In this document: piece after piece, positions 1 through 6,085 of the stretch
How the letters are laid out: the number at the start of each line of letters is the position of its first letter
Numbering within the stretch: the first letter of the stretch is position 1
Assembly (NCBI GenBank): GCA_018713975.1
Contig: DVOB01000170.1
Coordinates: 1-8,568 of the forward strand
Direction of reading: 5' to 3'
Length of the DNA: 8,568 bases
DNA from: Lentihominibacter excrementipullorum
Lineage (GTDB): Bacteria > Bacillota > Clostridia > Peptostreptococcales > Anaerovoracaceae
Notes under the pieces: generated by a model
What the model saw: only the letters and a program-made list of their open reading frames with translations
Told to the model about the DNA's origin: nothing
Databases searched by the model: none
Translations under genes and position numbers: made by a program

Positions 1-31
1 ATTGATCCTCGATCAAAAATTGAAAATGCAT
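1..31 (-). CDS. DUF4276-like protein, N-terminal fragment (runs off left edge)
   Basis: Only the first ten codons are present, reading MHFQFLIEDQ from an ATG at 31. An AAGGGTGG ribosome site lies 4 nt upstream. The gene begins 14 nt after the stop of the ATPase, on the same strand, so the two are surely co-transcribed. The opening M-H-F-x-F/I-L-x-E-D-Q is how I remember DUF4276-family proteins starting. That family is commonly encoded directly after AAA ATPases of this type, and it has been suggested to contain a TOPRIM-like nuclease fold. The call rests on ten residues plus context. The start and strand are well supported; the family name is an inference. Confidence 0.5.
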   Translation of the reverse strand, partial: MHFQFLIEDQ

Positions 32-45
32 CAAACCACCCTTAT

Positions 46-1266
46 TTAACCAAAATATCTACTATACCACATATCTCCTAATGTTACCCCTTCTTCTGAT
101 AATTCTTTTACAAACGGATAATCTGAAGCTCTTTTTATAGTCGAATATCCGTCGTCACCTTTAGTTAGCACCCAAACATTCCCTGGAGCCAATGAGTTCA
201 CAAAAAATGGGCTATGCGTTGTAATGAACAGCTGCTTTGAGAAGCCGCTCCCCACATTATTAACCATTTCATCTGCCAACTGAGCTAAATATCGATGATA
301 TAGTCCATTTTCAGGTTCTTCTATACATACCAATTGACGTGGATTTTTTTCATGCAACAAAAGGTAATAGGCGAATAATTTCAATGTGCCATCTGACATT
401 TTTGAGGAATAGAATGCATTTTCAAATCCCTTTTCCCAAAATTTAAGCATCATTTGACCATTATCAAATCGAATCGGCTCTATTTTTTCAATCCCCGGTA
501 ATTTAGTCTGAATTTCCTGCAACACTTTTTCAAACGCCTTATAATTTTCCCGGTACATATACTGTGCAACATTATTTATATTGCTGCCGGTACGATTTAA
601 ATAAGGTTGTGGAGCCGCATTTTGAATGTTTCTTGCTGAGTCAGGTGAGAAATAGCAAAGATACCAGCTCCTCAGGAATGTAAGAAACCGCCCGATACGG
701 TCATATTGCTTCATTGCACCCAATGTTACAATTCCAAGCTTACGAACATCCCGCAGTTCAACATTTTCCTTTTGCCCAAATAAAATGCTACCGTCATCTT
801 CCTGTCCACCTTCATTCCCCTCAAAGGCATATCCCTTTCCATTTTGAAGATAGAGAAACGATAGTGGCCTACCTCTTTTCTTCACTCTCTGCCGCAACCG
901 TTCTTCTTTTACGTATGGGCGCATATCATCATCCAAATCTATAACCAATTCGTACGTTATAGGCCGTGTAGTACTGGTTTCACGATAATACAATTCAAAA
1001 GAAATAGGCCCATCACTTCCTTGAGAACGGATTTGTTCAAATCCCCCTCTATTCTTAGCATCACATGCTTCTTCAATCCCTAGTTCCAGACAATCAGCAA
1101 TAAACCCGAAGGCGTCAGACAATGTACTTTTTCCTGCTCCACTCGGCCCAATAATGGCTGTAACATTTCCTAAAGCTTTTGCAGCTTGATTAGACAAAGT
1201 TTTTCCCATTACCATATCTTTCAATGGGCCATAATTCTGAATTTTGATTCCTTCAATTTTCCCCAT
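46..1266 (-). CDS. AAA family ATPase (RecF/OLD-like), putative phage-defence ATPase
   Basis: A 406-residue protein with one ABC/SMC-type ATPase domain split around a long insertion. It opens with a strand like those of RecF/SMC proteins (KIEGIKIQNYGPL). Walker A is GPSGAGKST at about 40-48, a signature-like MSDGTLK at 290-296, Walker B LVCIEEPENGL at 312-322, and the H-loop TTHSP with His351. Such stand-alone ATPases (AAA_21/AAA_15 types) usually work with a co-encoded effector that cuts nucleic acid or blocks growth during phage infection. Here the partner would be the DUF4276-like gene 14 nt downstream. The start at 1266 has AGGAG 7 nt upstream. The gene is visibly AT-rich (TTT, AAA and ATT codons) compared with its neighbours, suggesting recent acquisition. 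All ATPase motifs are intact. The exact target is unknown; the defence role is inferred from family and context. Confidence 0.85.
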   Translation of the reverse strand: MGKIEGIKIQNYGPLKDMVMGKTLSNQAAKALGNVTAIIGPSGAGKSTLSDAFGFIADCLELGIEEACDAKNRGGFEQIRSQGSDGPISFELYYRETSTTRPITYELVIDLDDDMRPYVKEERLRQRVKKRGRPLSFLYLQNGKGYAFEGNEGGQEDDGSILFGQKENVELRDVRKLGIVTLGAMKQYDRIGRFLTFLRSWYLCYFSPDSARNIQNAAPQPYLNRTGSNINNVAQYMYRENYKAFEKVLQEIQTKLPGIEKIEPIRFDNGQMMLKFWEKGFENAFYSSKMSDGTLKLFAYYLLLHEKNPRQLVCIEEPENGLYHRYLAQLADEMVNNVGSGFSKQLFITTHSPFFVNSLAPGNVWVLTKGDDGYSTIKRASDYPFVKELSEEGVTLGDMWYSRYFG

Positions 1267-1322
1267 TTATCCTCTCCTAAATGCCACTTCATAAAATACA
1301 ATTTCATGCGTATTCTTTTTTT

Positions 1323-1352
1323 ATTTTACTTTACTTATACCTGCCATTGCAA
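1323..1352 (-). promoter_or_regulatory. Candidate sigma-A promoter for the ATPase gene pair
   Basis: On the minus strand TTGCAA (1352-1347) and TAAAAT (1328-1323) are separated by 18 nt, which would give a leader of about 50 nt before the ATPase start. No terminator is visible between tagF and this point, so read-through from the surface operon is also possible. In AT-rich DNA such matches arise easily. Confidence 0.4.
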
Positions 1353-1364
1353 CTAATTTCATTT

Positions 1365-2543
1365 TTATCCTTCCATCCCCGCCCACTCCAGTATCCTGTC
1401 GGTGGCCTTCCCGTCACAGGCGGACATGAATCTGCCGGCGAAGGCTCTGACCTCCGCTGCATCGAAGATCTTCTCAAACTTCTCTATATCCTTGACCAGC
1501 TCCTCAGTAGTCTTCACCACCGGCCCCGGTGTCAGCTCGTCATAATCATAATAGAAGCCCCGCCAGTCGTCGTACGAATCGATGTCATAGGCGAAGAAGA
1601 TCATGGGCCGCTCAAAGAGGGCGTATTCGAATACCAGCGACGAATAATCTGATATGCACATATCGGCAGCGCATATCAGCTCGTCTATGGCGAGGCTATC
1701 CGTCACATCAAAGAGAAAATTCCCGCAGCCTTCCGGCACCGCAGGCCTGTTTTTCACGAAAGGATGCTGCTTCATCAGCACGACGTATCTGTCCGCCAGC
1801 CTGCTTCTCATATATTCCATATCCGGCATCCGGGGAGCCTGGGCCCTCGACACGTCGCCGCGAAAGGTAGGTGCGTAAAGCAGGATCTTCCTTTCCCCGA
1901 TGGCCGGCATGTTCTCTCTGACCTTTCTTGCCGCCGCCTTTACATATTCATCGTCAAAGAACACATCGGTCCGGCTTATCCCCGTCGCTCTTATTATCCC
2001 TTCGTCCACTCCCATGGCTTCACGATAGGCCCATATCACCTCAGGGCTGCTTACGGTCACCAGGTCTAGATTGTGATAGAGGGGATATTTTTCCTGCTGT
2101 CTGCGGCTGCTGCCGAATCTCAGCCCGGCAGTGCTGAATCCGAATTTCTTGAATGCCCCGCAGCCATGCCATAACTGTATCACCTTCGTCTCGGGACGCT
2201 TCTCAAAACGTGAGAATGCGTTGTTGGCTTCGCTGAGGAAGACATACCCTGCCGTGGCCACATCCTTCAGCATTTCCATCGTACGCCTTAGATTTTCCTT
2301 TCGCGATCCTACGCCTTCCCTGAGGAAATGACATCTGATATTCCATGAACCATCAGCCGCCACCCTGTCGAAGACCTGCCTCATACTGGCCCCCACGAAG
2401 CCCTCTTCACCTCTGACTTCCACAAACACGACCTTTTTTCGTTCCAGCGGCAGACTGCTGTATTTCCTGTACTGATACGGATATATCAAACCCAGTATCA
2501 CGAATTTTCCTATGCTTTTTACAAATTCCCTCATACTGCTCAT
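1365..2543 (-). CDS. CDP-glycerol glycerophosphotransferase family protein (TagB/TagF-like)
   Basis: A 392-residue GT-B-like enzyme of the CDP-glycerol:poly(glycerophosphate) glycerophosphotransferase family. These transfer glycerol-phosphate from CDP-glycerol to a wall teichoic acid linkage unit or to a surface polysaccharide on the inner face of the membrane. Family motifs appear in order: WHG at 125-127, YAPTFR at 223-228, KQHP at 258-261, ADMCISDYSS at 293-302, ERP at 311-313 and RGFYYDY at 328-334. The histidines of WHG and of the HP motif are the ones known to be needed in TagF, and both are present. The hydrophobic stretch at about 12-22 could lie against the membrane. The length fits a single-domain TagB-like enzyme rather than long TagF. 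The start at 2543 has only a weak ribosome site; the ATG at 2534 is an alternative. It lies 18 nt after the flippase stop, so the two probably form one operon. Family call firm; exact acceptor unknown. Confidence 0.88.
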   Translation of the reverse strand: MSSMREFVKSIGKFVILGLIYPYQYRKYSSLPLERKKVVFVEVRGEEGFVGASMRQVFDRVAADGSWNIRCHFLREGVGSRKENLRRTMEMLKDVATAGYVFLSEANNAFSRFEKRPETKVIQLWHGCGAFKKFGFSTAGLRFGSSRRQQEKYPLYHNLDLVTVSSPEVIWAYREAMGVDEGIIRATGISRTDVFFDDEYVKAAARKVRENMPAIGERKILLYAPTFRGDVSRAQAPRMPDMEYMRSRLADRYVVLMKQHPFVKNRPAVPEGCGNFLFDVTDSLAIDELICAADMCISDYSSLVFEYALFERPMIFFAYDIDSYDDWRGFYYDYDELTPGPVVKTTEELVKDIEKFEKIFDAAEVRAFAGRFMSACDGKATDRILEWAGMEG

Positions 2544-2561
2544 TTACCATACCCCGTTCTG

Positions 2562-4112
2562 TCACTTCTCAGTACGGTCACTTCTCTTGCGTCCCGATTC
2601 CCTGCGGACCGTCTTGTTTATCCTTTCCAGTAGCACCTGGAACTCACGTTTTTCAAAGGCAGCATTAACTGCCGCAAATACGACCATGGATACGATCGCG
2701 ACGATGACTGCACAGATGAACCATTGCAGATATCCCTCCACTGCCAGATTCGTCACAGCCCTTCCTGCCGCCATCAGGATCACGAGAGTGAGCAGATTTC
2801 GGACGATCCGTTTGAGGGTCCTCTTCCACGAGCCCAGCATTATTCTGGTAGTATTGTAATATACGATATCTATCCCTCTGTAAAGGAACGAACAGAAGCT
2901 GCCGATAAGTACCCCCAGCATCCCATAAGGCTTTACGAGGATCAAAGACACGCCAACTATTATAGCCACCTCTATGGCGGCCCTCCAGCGAGTCTGCTTG
3001 TAATGGCCCGCCGCGCTGATGAGAGTTATGGACGGGATCCTTATGTTCTGCGCGATCCCCACCAGAACGAACATGAATGCTATTTCATCTCTGACATAGA
3101 CAGCATCAGTGAAAGATCTGGTGTAAAGCTGTATGAAAGGCATGATGAGAAGTCCCATACACGTGTACGCCCAGAAGACCACCATATACGTCAGATACTC
3201 GTAGTTGGAATATGCCTTATCCAGCGCCTTCCTGTCGCCTCTGGAAAGCAGTTCCCCGAATCCGGACTGAAGTCCGCTGTTGAAAGACCCCACCAGCAGG
3301 CTGACCGCATTTCCCACCATGTTGTAGACATTGTAGACACTGATTTCCACCAGCGCTTTCACGCCCATGAATAAAGTCATCACCACCACAGACGTATTGT
3401 TTACGATGACAGCCGTCACCTGATGAAACAGCGCCGCCCACCGCTGATTTATAGCCCGGTAATTAGGCTTCTCATTGAAGCTCACATACTTGTAATGCTT
3501 TCTCACGTAAAGCCATACGATTATGAATCTCAGTATATATATAACCGTAGCCACCAGCTTCACCAGCAGCACATTACACCCCTGCAATATCAGGATCACC
3601 GTAATGACAGCATTAAGTGCGGTCCCCAGGGTCTGCGCCAGCATGATGACATATCCTTTCTGGTTTGCCATCAGCAGCACCTTGTACTTTCCCAGGAAGA
3701 AATAATCGACGATATTGCTGGAGGCCAGTATTATTATCATGAATCTGGTGAGCCCTTCGTCTATCTGGTTTTTAACCAGCAGAGGATAGGCAGCTACCAG
3801 TATCACCAGCAAAGCTATATAGAAGATCCCGGATCTGTAATAGAACCGCTTAGTGGCAGATAGTATCCTGTTGACCTCAACTATATTATTGTCAGCCAGG
3901 GGTTTGTAAAGCCCCACTATCGACGCCGCGCTGACTCCGGCCTCCACCAGCGCCATATAGGATATGAACTGGGTGACCGATACGATCATACCGTTCATCG
4001 TCGAGCCGTAAGCGATGATAAAAAAGCGCGGCAAAATAAGCCCCGATATCGCAGCCGTGATCTGCAGTATTAAATTGGCCAATATGTTCTTGAGGGCGCT
4101 TTTGCTTCTCAT
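2562..4112 (-). CDS. Polysaccharide/teichoic-acid-type flippase (MOP superfamily, Wzx-like)
   Basis: A 516-residue integral membrane protein with about 12-14 hydrophobic segments, for example at 10-35, 42-68, 95-113, 122-140, 155-177, 180-203, 229-250, 262-278, 305-330, 343-365, 378-395, 398-412, 438-450, and a further long one before residue 490. It ends in a basic cytoplasmic tail. The opening KNILANLILQI followed by LPRFFIIAYGS and then MNGMIVSVTQFISYMALVEAGV is typical of oligosaccharide flippases of the MATE/PST (MOP) group, which carry lipid-linked glycans across the membrane. Its partner in the operon is a glycerophosphotransferase, so the likely cargo is a glycerol-phosphate-modified glycan. 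The start at 4112 has GGAG 5 nt upstream. No glycosyltransferases or polymerase are seen beside it, so the rest of the pathway must be encoded elsewhere. Confidence 0.87.
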   Translation of the reverse strand: MRSKSALKNILANLILQITAAISGLILPRFFIIAYGSTMNGMIVSVTQFISYMALVEAGVSAASIVGLYKPLADNNIVEVNRILSATKRFYYRSGIFYIALLVILVAAYPLLVKNQIDEGLTRFMIIILASSNIVDYFFLGKYKVLLMANQKGYVIMLAQTLGTALNAVITVILILQGCNVLLVKLVATVIYILRFIIVWLYVRKHYKYVSFNEKPNYRAINQRWAALFHQVTAVIVNNTSVVVMTLFMGVKALVEISVYNVYNMVGNAVSLLVGSFNSGLQSGFGELLSRGDRKALDKAYSNYEYLTYMVVFWAYTCMGLLIMPFIQLYTRSFTDAVYVRDEIAFMFVLVGIAQNIRIPSITLISAAGHYKQTRWRAAIEVAIIVGVSLILVKPYGMLGVLIGSFCSFLYRGIDIVYYNTTRIMLGSWKRTLKRIVRNLLTLVILMAAGRAVTNLAVEGYLQWFICAVIVAIVSMVVFAAVNAAFEKREFQVLLERINKTVRRESGRKRSDRTEK

Positions 4113-4155
4113 GATCGCTCCGCTCTTTAAAATCCAGGATTTGCAACGATTATTT

Positions 4156-4185
4156 ATTATATATCTAAAACCATGGGAAAATCAA
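4156..4185 (-). promoter_or_regulatory. Sigma-A promoter for the flippase-glycerophosphotransferase operon
   Basis: Minus strand TTGATT (4185-4180), an 18-nt spacer and a perfect TATAAT (4161-4156). The predicted leader to the flippase ATG is about 37 nt. This is the nearer of two candidates in the 200-nt gap after the recombinase gene. Confidence 0.6.
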
Positions 4186-4236
4186 GTATCTGGTGGGCAA
4201 CTTACTGTATCCTCTAAGATCACACACCGAATCTTC

Positions 4237-4245
4237 ATTATACCA
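4237..4245 (-). promoter_or_regulatory. Second candidate promoter, extended -10 type
   Basis: Minus strand TGGTATAAT at 4245-4237 matches the extended -10 element (TGnTATAAT). No good -35 box lies 17-18 nt upstream, which extended -10 promoters can tolerate. It would add roughly 80 nt to the flippase leader and starts just after the recombinase terminator. Confidence 0.4.
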
Positions 4246-4280
4246 ACAAGCAGCCTTACGACCTGCCAAAAACAAAGCAC

Positions 4281-4305
4281 AAAAAAAGAGCCGCATCGCG
4301 GCTCT
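4281..4305 (-). terminator. Rho-independent terminator after the Xer-like recombinase
   Basis: On the minus strand AGAGCCGC pairs perfectly with GCGGCTCT (8 bp, 3-nt loop) and is followed at once by seven T. It starts 7 nt after the recombinase stop, so that gene ends its own transcript and the surface operon needs its own promoter. Confidence 0.92.
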
Positions 4306-4312
4306 CATTCCC

Positions 4313-5194
4313 CTACGCCCTCGGATGTGACTTATCATACACATCCTTTATCCTGTTCTTCGTCACCGACAGATACACCTGAGTAGCGGTGATGTCCTCG
4401 TGGCCCATCAGCTCCTGGAGGGACTTGAGGTCGGCGCCGTTCTGCAGCATGTGGACGGCGAAGGACGTGCGTATCAGATTCGGCGTCAGCTTGTGCTTCA
4501 GTCCGGCCTTTTCACCGTACTCCTTCAGGATCTTCCAGAGGCCCTGTCTGGTGATGCGCTTGCCGTTGTAATTGACGAACAGCGCCTTCTCCTCCGTGTT
4601 CTCCTTCACCAGCTTTTTCCTGCCATCATATATGTAATCCTCCAGGGCGGCCCGTGCAGGCCTCCCCAGCGGTACTATCCTCGGATTGCTGTGCTCCCCG
4701 GCGCAGGTTATGAAACCCATCCTCAGGTTGATATCCTCCACGTTGGAATCTATCAGCTCACTGACCCTGATGCCGGTAGCATAGAGGACCTCCAGGATGG
4801 CCCTGTCCCTGACCCCTTTCACCGAATCGTCAGGTGTCGCCAGCAACGTCTCGACCTCCGAAATCTCCAGATAATCTATTTCCTTTCGCTCTATCCTGGG
4901 CGACTTTATGTTAGCCGTAGGATTGTTCTTCATCAGCCCCGCTTCTATGAGATAATTGAAAAACGCCCTCACCGACGCCAGCTTCCTGTTGACGGTAGCC
5001 GCCGACTTGCCCGAGATCTTCAGATTGTGCAGAAAAGCAATGACCTCAGTACTGGACGTCTCCAGGATATCACTCATACCCCTGGATCCCTCAAAAGCCA
5101 CAAACTCCAATACATCCCGGCTATATGCCTCCAGCGTGTTCTTAGACATTTTCCGTTCTTTCTGAAGGTATTCTATAAAATCCTTCGTATACAT
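4313..5194 (-). CDS. xerD: XerC/XerD-like tyrosine recombinase with a degenerate catalytic set
   Basis: A 293-residue protein of normal Xer length. It has an N-terminal SAM-like core-binding domain (about 1-90) and a C-terminal catalytic domain (about 105-293). XerC/XerD enzymes resolve chromosome dimers at dif. Aligning by eye to the XerD residues Arg148, Lys172, His244, Arg247, His270 and Tyr279 gives Arg143 (GIRVSEL), Glu167, Asn239, Arg242, His265 (GHED) and Tyr274. Thus the hairpin lysine and the first histidine of HxxR are replaced, and the segment CAGEHSNPR (164-172) contains no lysine at all. Arg-Arg-His-Tyr remain, so some activity is possible. The context (spoIIM-like and nudF next door, as around xerD in B. 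subtilis) supports a chromosomal housekeeping gene rather than a phage integrase. The start at 5194 has AGGGGG 7 nt upstream. The symbol is given by family and context; true dif activity is uncertain. Confidence 0.82.
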   Translation of the reverse strand: MYTKDFIEYLQKERKMSKNTLEAYSRDVLEFVAFEGSRGMSDILETSSTEVIAFLHNLKISGKSAATVNRKLASVRAFFNYLIEAGLMKNNPTANIKSPRIERKEIDYLEISEVETLLATPDDSVKGVRDRAILEVLYATGIRVSELIDSNVEDINLRMGFITCAGEHSNPRIVPLGRPARAALEDYIYDGRKKLVKENTEEKALFVNYNGKRITRQGLWKILKEYGEKAGLKHKLTPNLIRTSFAVHMLQNGADLKSLQELMGHEDITATQVYLSVTKNRIKDVYDKSHPRA

Positions 5195-5239
5195 GCGCGT
5201 TCCCCCTGTAGCGAAAACAAAACAATCATATTACCAGTG

Positions 5240-5268
5240 ATTATACCGCTTATTCACCTGATTGACAA
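5240..5268 (-). promoter_or_regulatory. Sigma-A promoter of the Xer-like recombinase
   Basis: Minus strand TTGTCA (5268-5263), exactly 17 nt, then a perfect TATAAT (5245-5240). The leader to the ATG at 5194 would be about 39 nt. This is one of the best promoter matches in the window. Confidence 0.75.
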
Positions 5269-5372
5269 CGTCTGATAATTTATTTTAACATAAAGCCTCT
5301 ATTCTTTCAATACTAAACATCTCCAGTTTATCGACGGCAAGCCCCAGCCGGCCGGCCGTCAGAATCCTTTTG

Positions 5373-5401
5373 TCATAACTACTGCATGTCCGTCATATCT
5401 T
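5373..5401 (+). promoter_or_regulatory. Possible sigma-E promoter for the SpoIIM-like gene
   Basis: TCATAACT (5373-5380), a 13-nt spacer and CATATCTT (5394-5401) resemble the mother-cell sigma-E consensus (ATA core in the -35 and CATAnnnT in the -10). Sigma-E control is what is known for spoIIM in Bacillus. The match is partial, and the leader would be about 140 nt with strong hairpins, so this is a weak call. Confidence 0.25.
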
Positions 5402-5454
5402 TTAGATGTATCAGGGAAAAGCCAGGGCTGACTGCCGTCCGGGCTTTAATGGAC

Positions 5455-5476
5455 AAAAAAGGGGCAGCCGTCGCCC
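5455..5476 (-). terminator. Weak candidate minus-strand terminator
   Basis: Minus strand GGGCG (5476-5472) can pair with TGCCC (with one G-U) around a 5-nt loop, followed by C and six T (5460-5455). With the 10-bp hairpin just before it (5487-5520) it could stop antisense transcripts before the recombinase promoter. The stem is short, and there is no clear gene for it to end. Confidence 0.3.
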
Positions 5477-5486
5477 GGGCTCAAAG

Positions 5487-5520
5487 CCGGGGCGGCACGC
5501 CTGCCGCCGGGCCGCCCCGG
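5487..5520 (+). repeat. Strong GC hairpin just upstream of the SpoIIM-like gene's ribosome site
   Basis: CCGGGGCGGC (5487-5496) and GCCGCCCCGG (5511-5520) are a perfect 10-bp inverted repeat with a 14-nt loop. The right arm ends 14 nt before the GGAG ribosome site. No T-run follows on the plus strand, so it is not a plus-strand terminator. The left arm shares bases 5487-5488 with an AAAGCC/GGCTTT pairing (5483-5488 with 5442-5447), so alternative folds are possible. Confidence 0.7.
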
Positions 5521-5548
5521 CCAACTCATTGAAAGGAGTCACACACCT

Positions 5549-6085
5549 ATGAAAAAACTGGCGTCCGTATTCATCTTCATCCTCATGACAGGCCTGTTTT
5601 CCGGTGTCTTTTTCAGCACCAACCTGTCCTATGAAAACAACGAATATCTTTCTTCTCTGTTGCTGTCCGGCTTTGAAAACAGCTCGTCAGGCTTCGTCAG
5701 CTGCCTTCTCTCCGCCCTTTCCTCCAATCTCATACTGGTGGCGCTCATGCTCCCTGCAATAGCTGCAAAGCCCCTCTGCCCGCTACCCCCTGCCATACTG
5801 TGGTTCAAGAGCTTCGCCACAGGCTTCTGCAGTGGGCTGCTCTGCCTCAATGCGGAAAATGCCATAACCATGTCCTTGCTCAAGATATTCCCACAGAGCA
5901 TCTTCCTGCTCCCTGCATTCCTTGCCCTGTCCATCGCCCTGTTCTGCATCTCCATTTCCGGCGGTATCAAAAAAAGCAGACCCCTTCAAGAAAAGAAAGG
6001 TCTGCTGCTGGTATCCGCCGCATCCTGCATCCTGATATTCACAGGCTGCATCATCGAGGCGATATGTCACTCAACTGCTCTTTAG
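5549..6085 (+). CDS. spoIIM: SpoIIM-like (stage II sporulation protein M family) membrane protein
   Basis: A 178-residue hydrophobic protein with likely membrane segments at about 4-23, 55-73, 84-100, 113-139 and 151-172. The block FKSFATGFCSGLL (86-98) followed by LLKIFPQSIFLLP (110-122) matches the conserved core of SpoIIM proteins as I recall it (a GFxxGFL helix, then IFPQNxxxxP). In Bacillus, SpoIIM is part of the SpoIIDMP peptidoglycan machine that drives engulfment of the forespore and acts in the mother-cell membrane. The position between nudF and xerD supports the call, because the same three genes cluster in B. subtilis. The strand, however, is opposite to both neighbours here. The start has GAAAGGAG about 10 nt upstream. 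The last 35 bp overlap nudF tail to tail, and the cytoplasmic segment around 138-150 is encoded by the nudF terminator hairpin. Confidence 0.68.
   Translation: MKKLASVFIFILMTGLFSGVFFSTNLSYENNEYLSSLLLSGFENSSSGFVSCLLSALSSNLILVALMLPAIAAKPLCPLPPAILWFKSFATGFCSGLLCLNAENAITMSLLKIFPQSIFLLPAFLALSIALFCISISGGIKKSRPLQEKKGLLLVSAASCILIFTGCIIEAICHSTAL
5969..6006 (-). terminator. Terminator of the proB-proC-nudF operon, embedded in spoIIM coding sequence
   Basis: Minus strand AGCAGACC (5982-5975 complement side) and GGTCTGCT form a perfect 8-bp stem (plus-strand arms 5975-5982 and 5999-6006) with a 16-nt loop, directly followed by seven T (5975-5969). It lies 44 nt after the nudF stop, which is textbook placement, yet it lies wholly within the opposite-strand SpoIIM-like gene. 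Confidence 0.8.

Larger units (their letters stand above)
5285..5520. other. Structured GC-rich intergenic stretch, possible dispersed repeat or gene remnant
   Basis: This is most of the 354-base gap between the divergent recombinase and SpoIIM-like genes. No full gene fits. On the minus strand two short stop-to-stop frames read unusually like protein. One is 28 codons (5359-5445) and contains PWLFPDTSKRYDGHAVVMT. The other is 35 codons (5285-5392) and ends DKLEMFSIERIEALC. They overlap in different frames and have no good start site. The region also holds inverted repeats, including GACGGC/GCCGTC (5333-5338 with 5355-5360), the palindromic GGCCGGCC, and the hairpins listed separately. Multi-frame protein-like reading plus hairpins fits a dispersed intergenic element or a decayed gene. 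I cannot name it. Confidence 0.35.

Noticed and set aside
2724..3374. Plus-strand open frame opposite the flippase (about 216 codons)
   Set aside because: The translation is rich in His, Arg and Ser with no domain, and the minus-strand flippase explains the sequence fully.
4113..4280. A dif site near the recombinase
   Set aside because: The AT-rich segment around 4150-4165 is better explained as a promoter, and I see no 28-bp pair of Xer half-sites.
4313..5194. Tyrosine recombinase as the integrase of a mobile island that brought in the ATPase block
   Set aside because: It is separated from the AT-rich block by a GC-rich surface operon, has Xer length and domains, matches the composition of its neighbours, and sits in a nudF/spoIIM/xerD-like neighbourhood.
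4400..5275. Long plus-strand open frame opposite the recombinase (about 291 codons)
   Set aside because: It is a reverse-strand shadow of a gene with clear tyrosine-recombinase motifs. Its translation shows no recognisable domain and it has no ribosome site.
5262..5291. Plus-strand promoter TTGACA-18-TAACAT overlapping the recombinase promoter
   Set aside because: The -10 box matches at only 4 of 6 positions, and it would give the spoIIM-like gene a ~250-nt leader. It shares its -35 bases with the much better minus-strand promoter, so it is probably chance.
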